A program made the position numbers and the translations under genes. A stretch of 6,724 nucleotides of DNA, taken from positions 1 to 6,724 of the forward strand of contig JAJYGE010000019.1 of assembly GCA_021785155.1 (NCBI GenBank). The letters run 5' to 3'. Numbering within the stretch: the first letter of the stretch is position 1; each line of letters opens with the position of its first letter. The notes under the pieces are model-generated. The model did no database searches and was not told the DNA's origin. It saw nothing but the letters and a program-made list of their open reading frames with translations. This stretch comes from Planctomycetota bacterium (GTDB lineage Bacteria; Planctomycetota; Phycisphaerae; WQYP01). This document shows, in pieces, positions 1-5,660 of the stretch.

Positions 1-1
1 C

Positions 2-249
2 GTTTGGCTACGGTGTTCCAAGGCGGATGATTCCACGCTTTTTCACGGCCATCGTACGTTTTATACCGATGGTTCCGCCGCCTCCATGCCCGACACGAAA
101 CGGTTACAAGGTCGTTATGGCATGCCCTGAACGACGGCTGTGGCTTTCCGGTGGTGAAGCTCTTGATGCTCTTTGATGCGGCCACGGGATTGGTTCGGCA
201 GGTTCTTATCAATGCGTACCGTACCGCACAGCGCACACCACGGATTTAA
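2..249 (+). pseudogene. IS4-family transposase remnant, frameshifted and truncated
   Basis: Two reading frames together give part of an IS4-type DDE transposase. The first frame (bases 2-127) encodes TFYTDGSAASMPDTKRLQ, which matches the DGS..MPDT block that carries the first catalytic aspartate in this family. It hits a TGA at 128-130. The family sequence continues in another frame from about base 127 as NDGCGFPVVKLLMLFDAATG, the GCGFPVA.L..LFDAATG block that normally follows, and ends at a TAA at 247-249. The frame change at about 125-130 therefore breaks the gene. Only about 80 codons are present, whereas full IS4 transposases have roughly 350-450; the 5' part lies outside the window and the 3' catalytic D and E region is missing. 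This is a dead fragment and marks past insertion activity beside the operon. The family call rests on remembered motifs and is fairly secure; the exact IS subgroup is not known. Confidence 0.72.
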
Positions 250-275
250 TAGGCGGCTGTCCCTAGTATATAGTG

Positions 276-306
276 TAACTCCGCAGTTATCTCATTGTGA
301 TCAATG
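276..306. repeat. two short adjacent inverted repeats
   Basis: TAACT (276-280) pairs with AGTTA (285-289) across a 4-base loop, and CATTG (293-297) pairs with CAATG (302-306) across a 4-base loop. Both are perfect but only 5 bp. They lie between the transposase remnant and the GntR promoter. They could be regulator half-sites or chance; no role can be assigned. Confidence 0.3.
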
Positions 307-350
307 GAAAACGTGTCAGGTACCGTTTCGGCGGAACTCCCTTTTTCCGT

Positions 351-379
351 TTGACATCCCATCCGACTAGTGTTATAGT
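351..379 (+). promoter_or_regulatory. sigma-70-type promoter of the GntR-ABC operon
   Basis: TTGACA (351-356) is a perfect -35 hexamer. After a 17-base spacer comes TATAGT (374-379), one base off the -10 consensus, preceded by TG at 371-372, which gives an extended -10. The predicted start of transcription is near 386, about 65 bases before the GntR start codon. The promoter is oriented towards the operon and no other candidate of this quality was seen upstream of it. The strength of the match suggests it is strong when not repressed. Confidence 0.8.
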
Positions 380-394
380 GCTATAGTCACTAGT
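366..394. promoter_or_regulatory. probable operator overlapping the -10
   Basis: ACTAGTG (366-372) and CACTAGT (388-394) form a perfect inverted repeat centred on base 380. A second pair lies inside it: TATAG (374-378) and CTATA (381-385). The palindrome covers the -10 element and the predicted transcription start, so a bound dimer would block RNA polymerase. GntR repressors of the YtrA subfamily commonly autoregulate from such sites, so the product of the gene starting at 451 is the natural candidate. Binding is inferred from position and symmetry. Confidence 0.68.
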
Positions 395-397
395 AGC

Positions 398-432
398 CAA
401 TCCGAGCGATAGCCGGGCGATTACTCGGATTG
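398..432. repeat. 9 bp inverted repeat in the 5' leader of the operon
   Basis: CAATCCGAG (398-406) pairs perfectly with CTCGGATTG (424-432) across a 17-base loop. It lies downstream of the predicted transcription start and ends five bases before the GGGAG ribosome binding site. It could form an RNA hairpin affecting translation or be a second protein site. No T-tract follows, so it is not an intrinsic terminator. A TTG codon at 430 falls inside the right arm and is an unlikely start. Confidence 0.5.
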
Positions 433-450
433 CATTCGGGAGTGTCATAC

Positions 451-864
451 ATGCGGCTTCGAATTGAGCCTTCATCCGGCGTGCCCATCAGCCGGCAGCT
501 TGCGGATCAGATCCGTTCGCAGTGCGTGGCGCGGGCCTTAAAGCCCGGAGACCGCGTGCCCAGTGTGCGGGAGTTGGCCCGCGAACTGGCGGTGAATCAG
601 AACACGATTCTGCATGTCTATGAACGTCTGACTGCCGAGGGTTGGTTGGAAACCCGCCAGGGCAGCGGAACCTTCGTTAAGGCCAATCCCGGCGCACGGG
701 GGCATAAGAACGCGCAGACCCAGGCCCTGCTGGCGCAGCTGCGCCAGGCGGTTCAACAGGCCCGGTTGCTGGGTATCAGTTTAGAAGAATTACATGAGAT
801 GCTTTCCGCATCCATGGCTCTGGAAACGGAATCTGATGTTCAAGCTGAAAGGAGAAGCGTATGA
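451..864 (+). CDS. GntR-family transcriptional regulator, YtrA subfamily
   Basis: This 137-residue protein is a short GntR-type repressor. Residues 10-77 form the winged helix-turn-helix: a Q..DQIRSQ helix, then LKPGDRVPSVRELARELAVN with the hallmark PSVRELA recognition segment, NTILHVYERLTAEGWLE, and the wing GSGTFV. The tail of about 60 residues is helical (LLAQLRQAVQQARLLGISLEELHEML) and far too short for the FadR, HutC or MocR effector domains. That places it in the YtrA group, whose tail serves dimerisation. The ATG at 451 is chosen over an in-frame TTG at 430 because GGGAG (438-442) sits eight bases before it. Its stop overlaps the ATPase start (ATGA, 861-864), so the two are translationally coupled. 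YtrA regulators usually repress adjacent ABC transporter genes that respond to cell-envelope stress or peptide antibiotics; autorepression through the palindrome at 366-394 is inferred. Confidence 0.9.
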   Translation: MRLRIEPSSGVPISRQLADQIRSQCVARALKPGDRVPSVRELARELAVNQNTILHVYERLTAEGWLETRQGSGTFVKANPGARGHKNAQTQALLAQLRQAVQQARLLGISLEELHEMLSASMALETESDVQAERRSV

Positions 865-1583
865 CCCCGGTGATCAGTATTACCAATCTGACCAAAACCT
901 TCGGCTCCAAGTCGGCCCTGCGTGGCGTGACTCTGGAAATACCAGCGGGTGCCACCGTGGGATTGCTGGGAGCCAACGGGGCCGGAAAAACCACGCTGAT
1001 AAAATGTGCGTTAGGCTTACTGCGGCCCACGTCTGGCCAGTGTGTGTTACTGGGCGAATCCGCTTGGTCGCTGTCCGCTGGGGCCAAGGCGCGACTGGGC
1101 TATGTGCCGCAGGTGATAAGCTTATATCCGTGGATGCGTGTGCGGGAATTGATCCAATATACCGCGTCGTTTTATGCGACATGGAATGCCGAACTCACTA
1201 ATCGACTGGTGCGGGAATGGGATATTCCTCTGGACGACCGCGTGCGGGCATTATCGGTGGGACAGAAACAGAAGCTGGCAATTCTTACCGCCGTAGCCTA
1301 TCAACCTGATCTGCTGATTCTGGATGAACCGGCGGCCAGCCTTGATCCGCAGGCTCGCCGGCAATTTTTGCAACTGCTGGTGGAACTCACTGAACCGCAG
1401 CAACGCACGGTCTTATTTTCCACGCACATTATGTCCGACTTGGAGCGCGTTGCGGATTATGTGGCGATGATGCAGAAAGGCGAAATTATTTACTTCGGTT
1501 CTCTGGAAGACCTTAAAGACCGCACGCACTTGAGTCTGGAAGACGCCTTCCTGCAAATGCAACAGGGGGTGGCCAATGGGTAA
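861..1583 (+). CDS. ABC transporter ATP-binding protein
   Basis: This 240-residue protein is a complete ABC ATPase. It has Walker A GANGAGKT (37-44), a Q-loop glutamine in GYVPQ (84), a signature LSVGQ (131-135) in place of LSGGQ, Walker B LLILDEP (151-157) with catalytic Glu156, a D-loop ASLD (159-162), and the H-loop His189 in STH. All catalytic elements are present, so it should be active. The short signature variant with V is common among ABC-2-type exporters of the CcmA/YtrB kind. AAGGAG (849-854) lies six bases before the ATG at 861, and the start overlaps the GntR stop by four bases. The 3' end overlaps the membrane gene by eight bases. It most likely energises the 469-residue membrane protein encoded next; the substrate cannot be told from the sequence. 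Confidence 0.95.
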   Translation: MTPVISITNLTKTFGSKSALRGVTLEIPAGATVGLLGANGAGKTTLIKCALGLLRPTSGQCVLLGESAWSLSAGAKARLGYVPQVISLYPWMRVRELIQYTASFYATWNAELTNRLVREWDIPLDDRVRALSVGQKQKLAILTAVAYQPDLLILDEPAASLDPQARRQFLQLLVELTEPQQRTVLFSTHIMSDLERVADYVAMMQKGEIIYFGSLEDLKDRTHLSLEDAFLQMQQGVANG

Positions 1584-2985
1584 TCGCTATACCGAAGTAT
1601 TGATGACATACGTGCGCCGTCCATTTTCGTCGTGGCGGGCGGCATTCTGGATTGCATTTATACTCTGGACTGTATTCTCGGATGGCGGCGGGAGTCCGGG
1701 GCATATCGGCACTGGCTCTGTCACAACTGGCGGATTATTTTTAGGCTTTTGGCTTTGGTTGCACTTCCGCGAACAGTTGGTCCACCCGCGCCGTGCAATA
1801 ACGCCCCATTACGTTTCGACGAGTATCGCGGTCTTCGTAGCGATGGGCCTGTTGGCGGCAGCATGGCCTGTGTTTTTCATGCTGGTACAGAACCACGGTT
1901 TCCGCGTTGGTTTATTTGTTGCGTTGGCCGTCTATATTTTCGGACTGGTTGGATGGGCTATTGCAGCCAATACGTTGCTGGTGACAATCCTATGCGGTGT
2001 CGCAATTCTCGGCCCACTAAATTATCTGGGAGCGTTGGAGAGCAATTCTAATGCAGTGTATTGGCTCGCGGCGACAAACCTGCTGGGTTGTGGGTTAGCT
2101 GCTGGAACTTGGGCAATATGGAAGCTAAGCCATTTCACCGAAGACCAGCGCGGTTACGGCCGAATCGCTAATGGATCGTACGATCTTGCATCATTAGGGC
2201 GTTCTGTCGGGCGCTTTTTCGGTCATCTGCTGGGGCCTGCCACGAGCGCCCGTCACGTGGACGGACAAAACGGCGCGGCCCCGATCACCTACGGGATGCC
2301 AATGGCTTTGGATGGAACCCTTAGGGACACGCTACGGCGCTGGTGCCATACTGGAGTATGGGCGATGAGCCTGTTACCAGCACTTTTTGTGGTATGTTAT
2401 GCGGCGTCGATCATTGGGTACGGGCTTGCTCGCTCTCCCTCGGAAATGGTACGGGACTTTAATATAATCGTACCTTTAGCCGTCATGTTGCCCGCGTTTG
2501 TTTTGGCCCGGTGGGGAAGCGCCTGGTCGTGCCTTGCGTTGGAGTCGCTTCGTCCGGAAAGCAGGGCACGGTTTGCCGGAGGAATATTTCTAACCATCGC
2601 TGTCCAAATCCTTCTGGCGTGGCTCACGTTCGCCGCGACTGTATGGCTGACGGTTGTGATCGTGGACCACAGTTTGAAAGATACGGCAACTTTGGCTTTA
2701 GGTCTGTTGGCAACCGGTATGATTCAGCCGCTTGCGTACGCAGTTGTGTGTTGGCTGCTTCCCCATGGTACTCGGTCAGCGTATTTCTTCGTATCCACTC
2801 TGATGTTTATGGCGGTGGGGATGGGTACCACCCTCACATTTTGGGGAACACGCCAAGCGGTAGGTGTCGCCGCCGTCCTCATGGCCGCTGGCCTTATTCT
2901 TATCCCCTTCGCTTACCGCCGTTGGCTGGGTATGGAAATGGGACGGCCAATGACACATGAACACTCGACTGATGTTTTTATCTAG
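1576..2985 (+). CDS. polytopic membrane protein, probable permease partner of the ABC ATPase
   Basis: This 469-residue protein is dominated by hydrophobic segments. About 11-12 membrane spans can be marked, roughly at residues 21-35, 50-63, 82-104, 111-132, 133-150, 161-182, 260-283, 296-313, 334-363, 370-396, 401-424 and 427-447. A soluble stretch at about 183-258 divides it into two halves of similar span number. There is no signal peptide, and I recognise no peptidase or extracytoplasmic FtsX-like loop. GGGGGT at 1564-1569 is the likely ribosome binding site for the ATG at 1576, which overlaps the ATPase stop (TAA, 1581-1583). The overlap and shared operon argue that it is the transmembrane component. 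It is about twice the length of a typical six-span ABC-2 permease, so a single chain could supply both halves. Family assignment is by context; I do not recognise a named gene. Confidence 0.8.
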   Translation: MGNRYTEVLMTYVRRPFSSWRAAFWIAFILWTVFSDGGGSPGHIGTGSVTTGGLFLGFWLWLHFREQLVHPRRAITPHYVSTSIAVFVAMGLLAAAWPVFFMLVQNHGFRVGLFVALAVYIFGLVGWAIAANTLLVTILCGVAILGPLNYLGALESNSNAVYWLAATNLLGCGLAAGTWAIWKLSHFTEDQRGYGRIANGSYDLASLGRSVGRFFGHLLGPATSARHVDGQNGAAPITYGMPMALDGTLRDTLRRWCHTGVWAMSLLPALFVVCYAASIIGYGLARSPSEMVRDFNIIVPLAVMLPAFVLARWGSAWSCLALESLRPESRARFAGGIFLTIAVQILLAWLTFAATVWLTVVIVDHSLKDTATLALGLLATGMIQPLAYAVVCWLLPHGTRSAYFFVSTLMFMAVGMGTTLTFWGTRQAVGVAAVLMAAGLILIPFAYRRWLGMEMGRPMTHEHSTDVFI

Positions 2986-3012
2986 CCCCATTCCTGATAA
3001 TTCACTCAAAGC

Positions 3013-3358
3013 TTAGTGGTGCAACGAGTTTTTGGTTTGCGCGTACGTAAGCACTTCGCGCTGCTTGTATACTCGTTTTAGCAGGCTGGGGTTCTCACGA
3101 GGTAGATGCACGCGGTCGAACCATCCGACTTCATAATCCCAATACACACCGAAGTGAAACGTCCTTATCGCTGATCATCAGATGATAGTTTTTACTCTGC
3201 GGATGAGCCAGCACTTTAGCAATATTAAACTTCGTGGAGCTGGTATAAAAAGTAACAGTTTAGCCCTTGCGCATCGGCATTGAGATACATGCCAAGCGAC
3301 GGTTCATAGTCGCGTATTTATTGGTACCCGGCCCGGAGGGTGGTACATTGTTCTGCAT
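3013..3358 (-). pseudogene. decayed minus-strand gene, unrecognised
   Basis: No intact gene lies here, but three minus-strand frames join into one plausible protein. From upstream: the segment near 3265-3317 reads RDYEPSLGMYLNADAQG; the next, 3161-3259, reads TVTFYTSSTKFNIAKVLAHP and continues to YHLMISDKD; the last, 3162 down to the TAA at 3013-3015, reads TFHFGVYWDYEVGWFDRVHL and continues to a tail ending NSLHH. The breaks at about 3160-3166 and 3259-3264 look like small indels, and a further one near 3318 would connect to MQNNVPPSGPGTNK starting at 3358. The composition is protein-like, with many aromatic residues and few stops within segments. I cannot name the family. The gene converges on the ABC operon. 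Alternatively these are chance open stretches, although the smooth joins argue against that. Confidence 0.5.
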
Positions 3359-3458
3359 GCCTCGAACGGCTCGCATGATCATCCTCGATACACCACGCCA
3401 TACACCACACCACGTTACCATCGGTACTGTCGGCCTGTATTTGCCACGAATGGAAGGA

Positions 3459-3464
3459 TATAAT
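3459..3464 (+). promoter_or_regulatory. possible -10 element before the ureF-like gene
   Basis: TATAAT at 3459-3464 is a perfect -10 hexamer. The best upstream hexamers at 16-18 base spacing are poor (TGTATT at 3436-3441), and TTGCCA at 3441-3446 is too close. Transcription from it would start near 3471 and leave a leader of about 50 bases before the TTG at 3522. The match overlaps an AAGGA that could instead be a ribosome binding site for a 19-codon reading frame at 3466. Confidence 0.3.
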
Positions 3465-3465
3465 C

Positions 3466-3525
3466 ATGGACGGCGAAGTTGGAACGGGCGAGTTTATTGG
3501 TCCGAACCGGAGATTCAGCCGTTGA
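3466..3525 (+). other. 19-codon reading frame with good RBS, leader or broken ureF 5' end
   Basis: AAGGA (3454-3458) is followed seven bases later by an ATG that opens the 19-residue frame MDGEVGTGEFIGPNRRFSR. It ends in TGA at 3523-3525, overlapping the TTG proposed as the start of the UreF-like gene (TTGA). It may be a tiny leader coupled to the downstream gene. It may instead be the original N-terminus of that gene, shifted out of frame by an indel. The sequence alone does not decide. Confidence 0.3.
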
Positions 3526-4175
3526 ATGTTCTTGGTTTAATGCAGTTAGTTGATTCAGCACCCGCCGTCGGCGGATACGCCGGATGTTTTCAGGTTCGCG
3601 CCTTGGCACGACAAGGGCTTCTGCGATCAGAAGAACAGATCGTTCAACTTCTCGACGCCTGCCTGAAATCTTCCATAGGCCCCAGTGACGGCGTGGCCGT
3701 GGGATGGGCATTTAAAGCGGCCCGGCAGGGCGATCTGGCGGAACTGCCGGAATTGGCCTCACGGCTATCGGGGCCGGAGGTACCAGCGAATCTTCGCCTG
3801 GCATCTCTGGAAATGGGCGCGCATTTGTGGGAACTTTCCCGTCGCTGGGATTGGGCGCAGGCCATGCATGTGCAGGTGGACGGCATGGCAGGGCCTGAAG
3901 CGCTGCATCATGCCATGGCATTTGGAGCCTTGGTCAGTGAAACCACCGCGCAGGAAATTCGCGCCATTGCGATGTGCCTGTTCAGCGCGGCCAAGGCTAT
4001 CATCCGCGTTGCCGTTGATGCCATACCCCTCGATGAAACAGTCGTATTAAAAATTCTTTCGCGTCTGCAACCGGAGATTTCCAGTTTAGCCCATCAATAT
4101 GCCACCTGTCATTCAGATGCAATCCATGCCTTGCCACCCGCGGAGGTGGTGGAATCGCTCGTGCGCGCATGGTAA
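3522..4175 (+). CDS. ureF: UreF-like urease accessory protein
   Basis: Read from the TTG at 3522 the protein has 217 residues, close to the usual 210-240 for UreF. Family features are visible in order: LGLMQLVDSAPAVGGYAG (4-21), matching the LLQLaDSAlPvGGfa opening; GDLAELPEL (70-78); LRLASLEMGAHLWEL (91-105), matching the R..S..MG..L helix; HHAMAFGALVSE (129-140), matching H.vAFGal; and LFSAAKAIIRVAVDAIPLDET (153-173), matching the LfS...s.vsAavrliPLgqT block. UreF joins UreD and UreG to load nickel into urease. GGAG (3509-3512) lies nine bases before the TTG; the frame remains open back to an ATG at 3267, but that stretch lies over decayed DNA and lacks family similarity. Oddities are the loss of the usual Arg-Leu-Phe-type C-terminal tail and the absence of ureA-D, ureE or ureG nearby. 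It may be a diverged orphan or a fragment of a broken operon. Confidence 0.72.
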   Translation: MNVLGLMQLVDSAPAVGGYAGCFQVRALARQGLLRSEEQIVQLLDACLKSSIGPSDGVAVGWAFKAARQGDLAELPELASRLSGPEVPANLRLASLEMGAHLWELSRRWDWAQAMHVQVDGMAGPEALHHAMAFGALVSETTAQEIRAIAMCLFSAAKAIIRVAVDAIPLDETVVLKILSRLQPEISSLAHQYATCHSDAIHALPPAEVVESLVRAW

Positions 4176-4479
4176 CGTTACGCCGCCTGCATTCCAATGC
4201 GGCGACATATCTTCCGAATGTACATCCGCCCGCATCACCCGCCCCCACGCAACGGCACCGGGTTATCACCACGGTGCTCCGGGAAATCGCGTCTCCGACG
4301 CACCGCCATCTACAGTTAATGCCGGTCAGGACGAATCTAAATTTCCACCGAGGGCTTGATGAAAGGCCGTGTTGAAAGTGTGACTGAACCATGGAATGAC
4401 CTTGGGGTGGCGCACGGCAAGCGGCCTTTCTGCAGGCAGGGATCAATTATCCGCCGCGCTTGGTGTCTATAGCCACGCC
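4176..4479. other. gene-poor junction between the ureF-like gene and the phage module
   Basis: I see no convincing gene in these 304 bases. The plus-strand frame opening at 4169 (68 codons, overlapping the ureF stop) is rich in Pro, His, Thr and Arg and lacks a clear ribosome binding site. No GPVGSGKT motif of UreG is present, so the gene expected after ureF is missing. A 10 bp palindrome, GTAACGTTAC (4172-4181), spans the ureF stop. No T-tract terminator, tRNA or attachment-site repeat was found. Traces of coding texture are seen in the plus frame at 4400-4492 and the minus frame at 4326-4440; both are discussed among the findings. Confidence 0.5.
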
Positions 4480-5307
4480 ATGGCTGATCTGATCACATCC
4501 GCGTATTGTTCCACCATTGTCCCCGGCAGCGCCGATGTGAACCCGCAAACCCTGGCGGCGATAATTTCCGCCGTCAGCGATGCCATTCAGCGGTATTGCC
4601 AACGCACGTTTATTCCCACGCGCTTCACGGAACTTTATGATTCCCCCAATCGGCCGTATTTAATGCTGCGGCAAACGCCGGTGCTGCTGCTTAATTCCGT
4701 CACCCTTTTTCCCACCGGCCTTTCTCCGCTTGCTTGTACCGCCGAGCAATTTGATCTGCGGCCCCAAATCGGACGCATTTCATTTAAGCCGCAGGCCGCA
4801 CAATCGCTAACTGCGCCATTTCCATGGCGGTGCGGGTTTCAGCGGCTCAACGCCATGGAGGTTGATTACATCGCCGGTTTCGGCTTTACGACCACCAATA
4901 CATCGGCCATTGACCCCGGTACCCAAATGATTACACCCGCCGCCATGACCGGCGTGAATATGGATCAACCTTGGGCGATCGGCGCGGGTGCGGCCCTGGT
5001 GATGGACTGCGGCACGGCCATGCAGGAAACGGTGACGGTCAGCGCGCTAGCTGCCGATACGTTCACCGCAACATTTTCCCAGCCGCACGCCGCCGGGGCA
5101 GTCATCTGCGGAGTGGCGATTCCGGATGATATTGCCTTTGCCACGGCGTTGGCCGTGGGCAATGTGCTCAATGAGCCGGATTTAACCAAACAGCGTGAAT
5201 CACAGGGCAAAACCATCGGATATGAATATGTGGCGCGGGCGGGGGATCTGATTTTCACAGCGGAAATAATCAATATTCTCAATGGGTACCGGGACAGCGT
5301 GGTATGA
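4480..5307 (+). CDS. phage head-tail connector protein (gp6-like) with beta insert
   Basis: This 275-residue protein resembles the gp6-type connectors that form the ring beneath the portal in HK97-like siphophages. Residues 1-60 carry the helical opening with ISAVSDAIQRYCQRTF and FTELYDS; 61-100 the strand region (LRQTPVLLLNSVTL); and 127-134 VDYIAGFG. Residues 213-275 form the helical C-terminus starting AIPDDIAFATALAVGNVL, with GYEYVARAG and a final INILNGYRD. Between these, about residues 144-211 form an inserted beta-rich domain with the repeating texture ALVMDCGTAMQETVTV and DTFTATFSQPHAAGAVI, which is absent from minimal connectors of about 100 residues. The ATG at 4480 is preferred because similarity starts there; the frame extends to an ATG at 4396, but neither has a strong ribosome binding site. 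The stop overlaps the next gene by four bases. Confidence 0.75.
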   Translation: MADLITSAYCSTIVPGSADVNPQTLAAIISAVSDAIQRYCQRTFIPTRFTELYDSPNRPYLMLRQTPVLLLNSVTLFPTGLSPLACTAEQFDLRPQIGRISFKPQAAQSLTAPFPWRCGFQRLNAMEVDYIAGFGFTTTNTSAIDPGTQMITPAAMTGVNMDQPWAIGAGAALVMDCGTAMQETVTVSALAADTFTATFSQPHAAGAVICGVAIPDDIAFATALAVGNVLNEPDLTKQRESQGKTIGYEYVARAGDLIFTAEIINILNGYRDSVV

Positions 5308-5651
5308 CTCTGCAATTATTAACCCGCCGGAAACTCAGCCTGCAGCGCGCGGCCACGACGCCGGGGCCAAGCGGGGAAATTATCCGTATCTGGCAGACAT
5401 TGCTGACGGCTATTCCGGCCAGCATTCTGACATTTCATGCCCATCCATGGAAAGCCATTGCGCGCCGGAGCATGGACATTACGCATGTGATCATTACCCC
5501 GCAGAATATCGCTGCGCAATTTGGTGATCGGCTTTTTGACGGCGTTTTTTATTACCGGGTGCGGTTTGTGATTAATTTGGGAGACCGCGACCAGGCGTGG
5601 GCCATTTACGCTGATCTGCTGGAACCACAGGAATCGCTTACGCAAAGTTGA
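5304..5651 (+). CDS. putative phage head-closure / head-tail joining protein
   Basis: This 115-residue protein starts within the connector stop (ATGA, 5304-5307), so translation is coupled. Its middle and end alternate strands and short turns: GEIIRIWQTLLTAIPASI, ITHVIITPQNIAAQFGDRLF and YYRVRFVINLGDRDQAW. That is consistent with the small beta-barrel adaptors (SPP1 gp16 or HK97 gp7/gp8-like) that close the head after the connector. Size and gene order (connector, this gene, tail terminator) fit that role better than any motif does. Family recognition from sequence alone is weak, so the call depends mainly on synteny. Confidence 0.55.
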   Translation: MTLQLLTRRKLSLQRAATTPGPSGEIIRIWQTLLTAIPASILTFHAHPWKAIARRSMDITHVIITPQNIAAQFGDRLFDGVFYYRVRFVINLGDRDQAWAIYADLLEPQESLTQS

Positions 5652-5660
5652 AGGAACGAT

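Noticed and set aside
173..370. 65-codon plus-strand reading frame starting in the transposase remnant
   Set aside because: It begins inside the IS4 fragment in a different frame, runs through the promoter, and shows no protein-like pattern.
794..1201. Long plus-strand frame overlapping the GntR and ATPase genes
   Set aside because: It is an out-of-frame shadow of two clearly recognised genes.
3321..3346. Imperfect hairpin around GGTACCC/GGGTGGTACA as a terminator
   Set aside because: The stem is imperfect, no T-run follows, and it lies inside the decayed minus-strand gene.
3267..3521. N-terminal extension of the ureF-like gene to the ATG at 3267
   Set aside because: The added 85 residues show no UreF similarity, overlie the decayed minus-strand gene, and would give a 302-residue protein, well above the family length.
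4172..4181. Palindrome GTAACGTTAC as an attachment site or terminator
   Set aside because: Ten bases with no loop and no T-tract cannot act as a terminator, and no second copy was seen in the window.
4169..4375. 68-codon frame overlapping the ureF stop
   Set aside because: Composition is low-complexity Pro/His/Thr/Arg, there is no clear ribosome binding site, and it does not resemble UreG or a phage protein.
4000..4446. 148-codon minus-strand frame
   Set aside because: Much of it is antisense to the ureF-like gene and its composition is Arg/Cys-rich as expected for a shadow frame; only its left-hand neighbour frame was kept as a weak finding.
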